Origin: Candidatus Methanofilum arcanum
Lineage (GTDB): Archaea; Halobacteriota; Methanomicrobia; Methanomicrobiales; Methanospirillaceae
Direction: 5' to 3'
Assembly (NCBI GenBank): GCA_031285085.1
Contig: JAITWW010000055.1
Span: 1 to 12,239, forward strand
Length of the DNA: 12,239 bases
Shown: piece by piece, positions 1 to 5,764 of the stretch
Layout: each line of letters begins with the position of its first letter
Numbering within the stretch: position 1 is the stretch's first letter
Made by a program: the position numbers and the translations under genes
The notes under the pieces: model-generated
Databases searched by the model: none
The model's input: the letters and a program-made list of their open reading frames with translations, nothing else
What the model was told of the DNA's origin: nothing

Positions 1-2
1 TT

Positions 3-461
3 GTATATGACAGACGTGGAGAAATAATAATTGGGGGAATTGGAAAATTATATGGCAATATAGATGATACTACCACAATTACCGTTACAGGCCAATCTTA
101 TTATCAGGGGGTTGCAGGCCAAATTTATCAGATGAGTGGGGTCTCCGAATTATATGGTACGATTTCTGGCGGAACATTTACCATTATAAGTAAAGGTAAT
201 GACGGGCATGCGTTTGGGGTTGCTTCTGTGAAGGAGGGCGCTACCATTTCTGGCGGAACCTTTACTGTTACAGGTGGAGGCCAGCTTGTGGCTGGAATTA
301 TGAGGTTAGAGGAGGGCACGGTATCTGGCGGAAAGTTTACCATTACAAGCAACATAGGGGTATTTTCTTATGGTGTTCGTTATGGCTTTGAGAAAGTATC
401 TGGTGGGATATTTATGGTAAATGGCAAGAGGATATATCCAGGAAGTGGTCGTAATGTCTAA
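3..461 (+). CDS. C-terminal part of a repeat-rich surface protein (partial, 5' end outside window)
   Basis: The frame is open from the window edge to a TAA at 459-461, so this is the last ~152 codons of a longer gene. It carries repeats that begin with (I/V)SGGxF(T/M), at base positions 162, 246, 321 and 396, spaced 28, 25 and 25 residues. A more degenerate unit lies before them. Each unit alternates short beta-prone stretches with Gly turns and ends in an acidic-Gly segment (KEGAT, EEGT). This pattern is typical of parallel beta-helix or solenoid surface proteins of methanogens. The protein ends in a short basic tail with no obvious membrane anchor or sorting motif. A role in the cell envelope or adhesion is inferred. 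An internal ATG at 132 exists but is unlikely to be the start because the repeat pattern continues upstream of it. Confidence 0.7.
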   Translation, partial: VYDRRGEIIIGGIGKLYGNIDDTTTITVTGQSYYQGVAGQIYQMSGVSELYGTISGGTFTIISKGNDGHAFGVASVKEGATISGGTFTVTGGGQLVAGIMRLEEGTVSGGKFTITSNIGVFSYGVRYGFEKVSGGIFMVNGKRIYPGSGRNV

Positions 462-910
462 AAAAAATGGAATCAAATTTTTTGTCATGTTCAACAGTTG
501 TTGGTTACATACATGAGGCCTCATTCAAAGGAAGTATAGCGAGTAAAAAGGGTGTAACATGCATAAGAGTCCGCTTTGAGAAACAGATGGCTTCACAAAT
601 TACAAGTTAAGAACATCATCAAATAGATGTACCCGATGGTTCGATGTGGTTTCGTTACTGCTCTCGCAACATAGCCAAGCATAATTAGGGAATATTACAG
701 ATGAAACGGATTTGGGATGTGATCATAGAAAACGTTCCTGAGTTGTTGAAGCAGGTGAAAGCTATACTCCTTGCTGAAGGTAAAGAGAGGAAAGCGATGC
801 TTGGGTAGTATCAAGGGTATATGAGCAGTAAAAATATCTTACTTCGAACATCCAATATTTGTAGATAAAATAATGGCAAACACTGGCAATGAGCGAAGGG
901 ATGGGAAAAG
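462..910. other. Gene-poor stretch with two doubtful small ORFs
   Basis: No convincing gene is seen. Two short plus-strand ORFs are open. One runs 467-610 (47 codons before TAA, ATG five bases after the preceding stop, no Shine-Dalgarno). The other runs 701-808 (35 residues, starts MKRIWDVIIENVPELL, preceded by AGGGA nine bases upstream, charged and helical in its second half). Neither resembles a family I know. The T-run at 478-484, just after the surface-protein gene, could serve as a weak terminator. The leader of the next gene occupies the end of this stretch. Confidence 0.4.
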
Positions 911-1714
911 ATGACAGCGTTCAAAAAGCAAATTGAAGAAGAATTAAAGGAACTTGACACAAAACAGATTGTGTTTTTTGCCTGGCTGTGCGGCGTACGA
1001 GCGTTGCCGCTTTTAGGCGCAAAGGGGCATTTTGATTTTTGGGAAAAAGAAAAAGTAGATCGACACTTGCTTTCTCTTCTGCAAGCACTGGACATCGCAT
1101 ATAGATTCACCGTTAGACCCGACGAGTCTTCTACCCACGTTGCCCTCATCAAGATTGGTATCTACGCCCAAGAAGCCGCCAATGCTGCCGACGCCGCCAA
1201 TGCCGATGATGAGGCCGCCCACTACGCCGCTGCCTCCATTAGTTCCGCCGCCTACACCGCATTCTCCGCCGCCGAGGCCAAGAACTTGGGGTCCTGCACC
1301 GCCAGTGTCTGTGATGCCATCGTGTACGCCACCGAGACCGCCATATGCGCCACCGAGGCCGCTAGACGTTATAAAATTGATCTCAATCTCATACCTACCA
1401 TACACCAAGATCTCAGTCTCATCCGCGACGAACAAACCAACGATTTTAACCACGACACCGCACTCTACGGCCAGGTCTGGGATCTCTTTCAAACTGCCCT
1501 TCAGGACGTCAGATGCGAATACTGGGGCAAACTCTATGAGTGGATCTTTGCCAAAGGTTTCATGTTAGACGAAGAGGACAAGGCGGCTCTTGAACGCAGG
1601 CTGAATGTGCCAGGGGAGGTTCGGGAAGAGGGCGCTTTAAAAGTTGCCCACTACCTTAAAAACTTGGGTGACGACGTCGAGCGGCTCAACGAAGACCGCA
1701 GCATCATTCGATGA
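911..1714 (+). CDS. Ala-rich helical protein of unknown function (possibly immunity-protein-like)
   Basis: 267 residues. The ATG follows GAAGGGA/GGGAAAAG in the leader. Residues 1-70 are mostly helical, with a hydrophobic segment at 19-36 (QIVFFAWLCGVRALPLLG). Residues 86-150 form an Ala-rich tract with Ala, Tyr, Asp and Cys recurring every 3-4 residues (AANAADAANADDEAAHYAAA), which suggests stacked amphipathic helices. The C-terminal 100 residues are charged and helical. The order, a helix with a WxxxxxxxALPxL-like pattern followed by an Ala-rich array, recalls putative Imm-5-like immunity proteins, but that is a loose resemblance and I do not claim the family. Bases ~1120-1560 are markedly richer in GCC codons than the AT-rich surroundings, giving long open frames on other strands. 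No signal peptide is seen. The 3' end overlaps the convergent MmcQ gene by 11 bases. Confidence 0.7.
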   Translation: MTAFKKQIEEELKELDTKQIVFFAWLCGVRALPLLGAKGHFDFWEKEKVDRHLLSLLQALDIAYRFTVRPDESSTHVALIKIGIYAQEAANAADAANADDEAAHYAAASISSAAYTAFSAAEAKNLGSCTASVCDAIVYATETAICATEAARRYKIDLNLIPTIHQDLSLIRDEQTNDFNHDTALYGQVWDLFQTALQDVRCEYWGKLYEWIFAKGFMLDEEDKAALERRLNVPGEVREEGALKVAHYLKNLGDDVERLNEDRSIIR

Positions 1715-2060
1715 TCTCCTTTTGCACCTTTTTTGTCAAAGATGCAAAAAGGATAGAATACGATGTATCAATCATATCCTGCACAATATCATCTGGCACA
1801 GAACCGTCAAGATAAACAGAGTTCCAATGCTTCTTGTTCATATAGTACCCTGCTACAATACCCTCATATAGATTGCGGAGATGATCACCATCAGCAGGTA
1901 AGAGCTTCAATGTAATAATTGGTCTATCGGTATTGTCATTGCCTTGTAATGCAAATGTTTTCCCGCCAACCATATACCTTGTCGCTTTCCATTCTTCTTT
2001 ATATTCTCTTATTGCTCCTTCCTTTGACATACAATACTTGTCAAGCCACGGGTAATTCAT
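1704..2060 (-). CDS. MmcQ/YjbR-family DNA-binding-like protein
   Basis: 118 residues from MNYPWLDKYC, the usual length and start of the family. Recognisable family features are the N-terminal WLDKYCMSKEGA, the central GGKTFAL and IITLKLLP strands, and the block GYYMNKKHWNSVYLD at 71-85 followed by GSVPDD (86-91). The fold is a CyaY-like alpha/beta domain with proposed double-wing DNA binding, but the cellular role is unknown; in many genomes it is a stand-alone cytosolic protein. An upstream in-frame ATG (2066) directly abuts the TAGGAG ribosome-binding site, while the ATG at 2060 has six bases of spacing, so 2060 is preferred. It converges on the Ala-rich gene and overlaps its end by 11 bases. 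The sequence looks intact. Confidence 0.88.
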   Translation of the reverse strand: MNYPWLDKYCMSKEGAIREYKEEWKATRYMVGGKTFALQGNDNTDRPIITLKLLPADGDHLRNLYEGIVAGYYMNKKHWNSVYLDGSVPDDIVQDMIDTSYSILFASLTKKVQKEIIE

Positions 2061-2066
2061 GGTCAT

Positions 2067-2072
2067 CTCCTA
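2067..2072 (-). promoter_or_regulatory. Ribosome binding site deciding the MmcQ start
   Basis: Reads TAGGAG on the minus strand, six bases before the ATG at 2060 and zero bases before the alternative ATG at 2066. It therefore supports the inner start. Confidence 0.6.
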
Positions 2073-2108
2073 ACTTTCTTTGGCTTTCTCGTATTCCACA
2101 ATACAATT

Positions 2109-2249
2109 CTACACAAACTCAACTGGTATCATGGATTTTTCAAAAGCCTCTTGAACTGCCATGCCAAGTGCAAGCAATCTCAGGACCATTTCCTCACTGG
2201 TTTAGAAATTTGCGTATTTGATATCGTATGGTTGTTCATTACTATGCAT
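2109..2249 (-). pseudogene. Small broken ORF with one in-frame stop
   Basis: On the minus strand an ATG at 2249 opens a 15-codon stretch (MHSNEQPYDIKYANF). It meets a TAA at 2202-2204 and then continues in the same frame for 30 codons, with a protein-like helical composition (TSEEMVLRLLALGMAVQEAF and then EKSMIPVEFV), to a TAG at 2109. Read through the stop it would be about 46 residues. An ATG at 2189 could start a 26-residue protein from the second half, but its nearest GAGG lies only two bases upstream. I do not recognise the family. It sits 48 bases upstream of the MmcQ gene on the same strand. The remaining bases 2250-2411 are AT-rich and I see no gene in them. Confidence 0.3.
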
Positions 2250-2411
2250 CTGCAAATTTTTATTTATTTTTTTATTTAGAAGTGGACGTGCGGAATTACG
2301 ACTGAAACAATTAATCAAATGAATTTTTTAATACACTATGATTTACGAAAGTGTAGTTTTGTGTAACTCCGATTTGGCCAACATCTGGTGAATGTGGCCC
2401 ATTTCCTATTC

Positions 2412-3251
2412 TTATATATCTGTGAATTTGCAAACAGCGGGGGAAAGCCCATCTGGGTTAAGGCACCCGAACCGTGGTGTTACTGCTCCTTTCAGAGAAA
2501 GAATGATATCACCAAGATCTTTATCTCCGTTTGCATACATGAGATAATGCTTTGGTTGCTGTGCTTCGATGAGGTCATAGTATACCATATTTGCCGAGTT
2601 TGCCACGGGAGAGATGAACCCAGTACCAGGATCAAGATGCTCTGTAGCGTATACCTTCCCTGGTCCACCTGTTTCCGCCTGGTTTAGTATGTGGATGACT
2701 TTCGCGAATTCATTTGTTTTTGGGCCTTTTTCAGACAAAAAGAGCTCATTGTACTGTTCAGGGTTGATGACAAGATTATACCACCTTGAATGGATATGGT
2801 TACACATGAGTTGCTTTATCCCTTCAGCAACAGTGTCCTGAGCTCCTCCGTAGGTTCCAAAATCATGGCCGGGGTGAGATAATCCTGCAATTTTGAAGAA
2901 TCCTTTCACTTCATTTCCATTTTCAGATGTCCACCCCTGAATAATGGTCTTATCTATCTCAGCAGTGACCTGCTTAGCCATCTGCCTAGCACAATCCTTT
3001 ATCCTCTGTATAACATAATAATCAGTGGGATCTTGCAGCTTCCATTCTTCAAACGTTCGCCGTGGAATCTTGGCCTTCGTCTCCTGAGTAGCATCAACTG
3101 GAGTTGCAAGAGAGTTTCCAATTCCTTTTCCAGATAATTCCATGTTTGTCGCAATTAACTCTCTCCCAATGGATTCAGAAAGTAAAACGGGGATGATGTC
3201 GTGATCGCAGATCTTTTCGATATTTGTTAATGTGCTTTCCATTTCTCTCAC
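2412..3251 (-). CDS. Capsid-like protein (HK97-fold major capsid / encapsulin-like, tentative)
   Basis: 279 residues from a GTG at 3251, or 276 from the ATG at 3242. The layout resembles HK97-fold shell proteins. The N-terminal arm is followed by a strand region around 48-70 (SLATPVDATQETKAKIPRR), then a long helix at ~77-106 (DYYVIQRIKDCARQMAKQVT and EIDKTIIQGW) followed by a GFF turn, like the spine helix with its D-x-x-I-x-x-G ending in encapsulins. A YNLVINPEQYNELF segment (158-171) parallels the xxLVLGPELYxxL strand-helix. A late stretch (KHYLMYANGDKDLGDIILSL then TPRFG, 234-262) could be the domain-closing strands. It follows the small gene at 3267-3656 on the same strand and was probably co-expressed. 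It could be a provirus capsid remnant or an encapsulin shell. No protease, portal, terminase or known cargo enzyme is visible nearby. The assignment rests on pattern only. Confidence 0.45.
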   Translation of the reverse strand: MREMESTLTNIEKICDHDIIPVLLSESIGRELIATNMELSGKGIGNSLATPVDATQETKAKIPRRTFEEWKLQDPTDYYVIQRIKDCARQMAKQVTAEIDKTIIQGWTSENGNEVKGFFKIAGLSHPGHDFGTYGGAQDTVAEGIKQLMCNHIHSRWYNLVINPEQYNELFLSEKGPKTNEFAKVIHILNQAETGGPGKVYATEHLDPGTGFISPVANSANMVYYDLIEAQQPKHYLMYANGDKDLGDIILSLKGAVTPRFGCLNPDGLSPAVCKFTDI

Positions 3252-3266
3252 TTCACGAATGTTGTC

Positions 3267-3656
3267 CTATTGGAGCTCCAACCTGAAGATCAGTACTTGC
3301 AACAAAGGGATTTCCTTGTCTATCTTCTGTGACGCTGTGATTCTCCTTCTGATATTGACGTCGGGTCCGACGTGTACTTGTGCTTGGGATCCAATGACAA
3401 AGGTTTCATCCCACCCTTTTAGCTTATAGTCTCCGGGATGAACTGCCTCGTATCCAAGAGTGCTATAGTATGATACATAGTATGGTACTCCTCTTTCTTT
3501 TTCTGCTGCTATGGTGTTCATCTGATCTACACACTCGACAAATATGCTTTGTTTTGGTGTTAGAATCTGTTCCTGACTGTTATATTGGTGAATTTCCTCT
3601 CCTGCGAACAATATTTTTAGATTATTCCATTTATGATTTATTTTTCCAAAAGTCAT
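3267..3656 (-). CDS. Small protein upstream of capsid-like gene, probable frameshift near its 3' end
   Basis: The frame as it stands gives 129 residues. The first ~100 residues look like a genuine beta-rich protein (SIFVECVDQMNTIAAEKERG, then VPYYVSYYSTLGYEAVHPGD). After VHVGPDVNI the frame turns into an Ile/Arg/Leu-rich tail ending in TAG at 3267. From about 3351 the -1 frame instead reads smoothly as QKENHSVTEDRQGNPF then VASTDLQVGAPIGQHS and stops at TGA 3253-3255, two bases before the GTG and 10 before the ATG of the capsid-like gene. This suggests an original product of ~134 residues tightly coupled to the next gene. I do not recognise the family; a virion accessory/decoration protein or an encapsulin partner are options. 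No Shine-Dalgarno precedes the ATG at 3656. Confidence 0.5.
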   Translation of the reverse strand: MTFGKINHKWNNLKILFAGEEIHQYNSQEQILTPKQSIFVECVDQMNTIAAEKERGVPYYVSYYSTLGYEAVHPGDYKLKGWDETFVIGSQAQVHVGPDVNIRRRITASQKIDKEIPLLQVLIFRLELQ

Positions 3657-3860
3657 GATTTCATTCGCTTTTTTATCAGTTTCTCGTTCTATGATATATT
3701 GTCGACAAGACGCGTATTAATGTTATTGTGAAAAAAACATAGAACAAAAATTACATTAATGTTCTTTGAACCAATTATATTTATTTATTTCGAATGTCAC
3801 TATCATTATGTACTTGGATCTGATACCGTTCCATGATCCCTTCAAGTGCATTCTTTCCGT
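3657..3860. repeat. AT-rich spacer with palindromes and a direct repeat
   Basis: This AT-rich spacer lies between the thiolase stop and the start of the capsid-like pair. It contains a perfect 10-bp palindrome TTGTCGACAA at 3699-3708, the direct repeat ATTAATGTT at 3716-3724 and 3755-3763, and the second repeat copy overlaps the palindrome ACATTAATGT (3753-3762). The palindrome is about 45 bases before the minus-strand ATG at 3656, and the repeats 60-107 bases before it. They could be operator sites, but nothing identifies the regulator. An A7 run at 3731-3737 is a T7 run on the minus strand and may end transcription of the thiolation operon. Confidence 0.35.
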
Positions 3861-4802
3861 TCACAATACTGATGGTCTTTGCACTCTCTGATTTATCTTT
3901 TCGAGCGTTGTACAAACCTGACATACTGCATGTGAACCTGGCCATCCACAGATCGAACAGGGGACGAGAGGTATGATACCAGAGCTACGACGTGCAAGAA
4001 GCTCAGTACGCACTGCACGCTCACATGCGGCAGTATGAGCGATTGTTCCTGGGCGGTGGAGCTCAAGTTCTGAGAGCAGAGAACGGACCTCTCCACGAAC
4101 TGCCTGATGGGCATATGGACATTCAACAAGCTCTTTAAAAAGATTACAAAGCACTCCATACAGCGTAACCTCGCGTTCACTCACAGTAGAAAACGGTTTT
4201 ATTCTCTTCGAAAATCGTGAAGAACCTGGTGTTCCAAAAGATCCTGCAACCATTTTTTTGAGATCTGCACTAAAGAGATTCATCAGAAATGTCTGAGCAG
4301 CGTCGTTTTGATTATGCCCTGTTGCAATGGTATGCACTCCTTCACGCTCTGCAAGCACTTCCAATGCTCGCCTTCGAAAGATACCACAGACCGTGCATGC
4401 ATGTATTGTGCAGGAAGCAGAGATCATCTCATCGAGATTCCATCCAAATAACTCCTTAAATGAGATAATTTTGTGAGGAATGTGAAGTGTTTGGCATACC
4501 CATTTCGCATGGGAAATGGTATCTTCTCGGTATCCTGCGATTCCTTCATCTACTGTAAGGGCGATAATCTGGATGCGAAGTCTTTTTTGAAGAGCGGTGA
4601 GAGCAGCAAGCAGAGCAGTACTATCCTTTCCTCCACTAAATGCAACACCAAGCGTGGGAGGAAGAGTATGCATCTGCATCTCCAAAAATACGCGCTCCTC
4701 AACTGATCTCTTGAGGTGAGTACCACAGAGATGCAGCCCAGATGCCCGATCAATAAAGATCGCATGTTCTGCACAGAAAGCACATCTTGGTCTATCCACC
4801 AT
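3861..4802 (-). CDS. ncsA: NcsA/TtuA/Ctu1-type tRNA 2-thiolation protein
   Basis: 313 residues, the family's normal length. It belongs to the TIGR00269/TtuA group of PP-loop ATPases that adenylate a tRNA uridine or thymidine and replace the 2-oxygen by sulfur delivered from a ubiquitin-like carrier. Visible features: N-terminal zinc finger C7-x2-C10, C26-x2-H29; PP-loop SGGKDS at 56-61; the C136-x2-C139 pair plus C228 (ECPYAHQ), which match the three [4Fe-4S] ligands of TtuA; TGHNQNDAAQ at 161-170; and a C-terminal zinc finger C282-x2-C285 with C294-x2-C297. All key residues are present. The ATG at 4802 lies inside the end of the carrier gene (11-base overlap), so translation is probably coupled. 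Last gene of the operon. The product should act on cytosolic tRNA, either wobble uridine 34 or position 54. Confidence 0.9.
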   Translation of the reverse strand: MVDRPRCAFCAEHAIFIDRASGLHLCGTHLKRSVEERVFLEMQMHTLPPTLGVAFSGGKDSTALLAALTALQKRLRIQIIALTVDEGIAGYREDTISHAKWVCQTLHIPHKIISFKELFGWNLDEMISASCTIHACTVCGIFRRRALEVLAEREGVHTIATGHNQNDAAQTFLMNLFSADLKKMVAGSFGTPGSSRFSKRIKPFSTVSEREVTLYGVLCNLFKELVECPYAHQAVRGEVRSLLSELELHRPGTIAHTAACERAVRTELLARRSSGIIPLVPCSICGWPGSHAVCQVCTTLEKINQRVQRPSVL

Positions 4803-4986
4803 GTGAGATCCGAATCAGGCGAATAGTCATCTCATCTGATGCACGCGTGTCTTCTGGAATAATCGTATCATTCCATGAAACCAACACATCTACCGGATTC
4901 ACCCCCAACTGAAGAAGAATCTCCTCGATTGTTCTTCCTGATGCCGCTTGCGTAATACACTGATCAGGAGAGAGAATGATCTGCAT
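4792..4986 (-). CDS. MoaD/ThiS/SAMP-like sulfur-carrier protein with C-terminal GG
   Basis: 64 residues from the ATG at 4986 (MQIILSPDQ). A GTG at 5007 would add seven residues (MHKSCYS) without better family agreement. Neither start has a Shine-Dalgarno. The protein shows the ubiquitin-like beta-grasp order: strand, TIEEILLQLGVNPVDVLVSW (helix then strand), NDTIIPEDTRASDEMTIRLIR, and the exposed tail ISHGG. The terminal Gly-Gly is what an E1-like enzyme adenylates and converts to a thiocarboxylate. It overlaps the thiolase gene by 11 bases, which strongly suggests it is that enzyme's dedicated sulfur donor, like TtuB for TtuA or SAMP2 for NcsA. No E1 or desulfurase gene is in the window, so activation must come from elsewhere. 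Confidence 0.85.
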   Translation of the reverse strand: MQIILSPDQCITQAASGRTIEEILLQLGVNPVDVLVSWNDTIIPEDTRASDEMTIRLIRISHGG

Positions 4987-5023
4987 TGAATAACAACTTT
5001 TGTGCACTCGCTATTTAGTGATA

Positions 5024-5764
5024 TCATGAAAGGAAAAATGGGGAAAGTGAACTATGATCTGATATTGTCATTATGTGCTCTGCATGGCAGTAGTTCTGTG
5101 CAACTGGAAAAAACACTGGATCTGTAAGAACGGCAAGGTCATATGCCAATGTAGGAGGTGCTTGGCCTGGAATCTCATATGTTGTTACCAGAAGTTTTCC
5201 AGTGGTTAGGCACTCAATAATGGGCTGAATCTGCTCGTTTTGATGATGTATCAGCAGTGTACGATAACATGCAAAGGTCTTCACATCAACGGCACGAATA
5301 TCTAAAAATCGTGCTAATAATGCCCCCCTCCCTGATCTTTTGAGAGATGTTTGATAGGTATAGCATATACCACATATTGGGGAAGAGTCAACACCAACAA
5401 TTGCAGCAGGTTTTCCGTGCTGATTGATATATTCCCGTATCTCGGTTTCGATCTCATCCAAAAGAAGAGAGAAACCTGGGTTACTCATCTCTTCAAAAGA
5501 AGATGGCTGACGATGCTTTCCAAAATAAGAGGTTTCAGGACATCGGTATCTGATGGTTTGTATATGGAATGCATGACATCTCTCCCTGCAACGGGAAAAA
5601 ACATCACAATCTGCAGGGGTTGTAATTCCTTCTGCACGAAGACTTTGATCATATACACAAGGAGAGATAATCACATACACCAGCACACCCCTTTGTTCTC
5701 CTGCATGCATTCCACGTCCTTTTGTATGTATCAGGACTGCACTCTCACACTCTGTGCATCTCAA
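5024..5764 (-). CDS. DUF523/TudS-like Fe-S protein, possible thio-base desulfidase
   Basis: 246 residues. Three motifs match the DUF523 (TudS/RudS) layout in order. IISPC at 32-36, followed by RAEG, resembles the SxC-LLG-x-RYDG start. RCPE at 74-77 resembles the VCPE motif. GVDSSPICG at 124-132 resembles the SPSCG motif. Together C36, C75 and C131 would be the three ligands of a [4Fe-4S] cluster, leaving an open iron site. An extra N-terminal CxxC (C3, C6) leads into HTKGRGMHAGEQRGVLVY. Characterised DUF523 members remove sulfur from thiouracils or 4-thiouridine; that activity is inferred here. The match is distant, so an archaeal subfamily with another role is possible. The start is TTG at 5764, chosen because the CxxC lies just behind it and it overlaps the FBPase stop (TTGA). 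The gene lies 37 bases before the carrier gene. Confidence 0.6.
   Translation of the reverse strand: MRCTECESAVLIHTKGRGMHAGEQRGVLVYVIISPCVYDQSLRAEGITTPADCDVFSRCRERCHAFHIQTIRYRCPETSYFGKHRQPSSFEEMSNPGFSLLLDEIETEIREYINQHGKPAAIVGVDSSPICGICYTYQTSLKRSGRGALLARFLDIRAVDVKTFACYRTLLIHHQNEQIQPIIECLTTGKLLVTTYEIPGQAPPTLAYDLAVLTDPVFFPVAQNYCHAEHIMTISDHSSLSPFFLS

Noticed and set aside
467..610. 47-codon plus-strand ORF directly after the surface-protein gene
   Set aside because: No ribosome-binding site and no recognisable pattern; mentioned in the intergenic entry but not called as a gene.
1013..1568. Long Gly-rich (minus) and Pro-rich (plus) open frames
   Set aside because: They are shadows of the GCC-rich Ala tract in the 911-1714 gene; GCC repeats read as Gly (GGC/GGT) on the other strand and Pro/Arg in a shifted frame.
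2388..2687. Plus-strand open frame opposite the capsid-like gene
   Set aside because: Low-complexity Cys/Trp-rich product with no start signal; the opposite strand has a longer, coherent protein.
3253..3269. Readthrough of the TAG at 3267-3269 as pyrrolysine to fuse the small gene with the capsid-like gene
   Set aside because: The two frames are the same, but the stretch before the TAG looks like an out-of-frame tail, and a -1 shift gives a better protein with its own stop; nothing in the window suggests pyrrolysine use.
3893..4180. Second minus-strand frame within the thiolase gene
   Set aside because: Overlaps the C-terminal half of an intact NcsA-like protein that has all expected motifs in the other frame.
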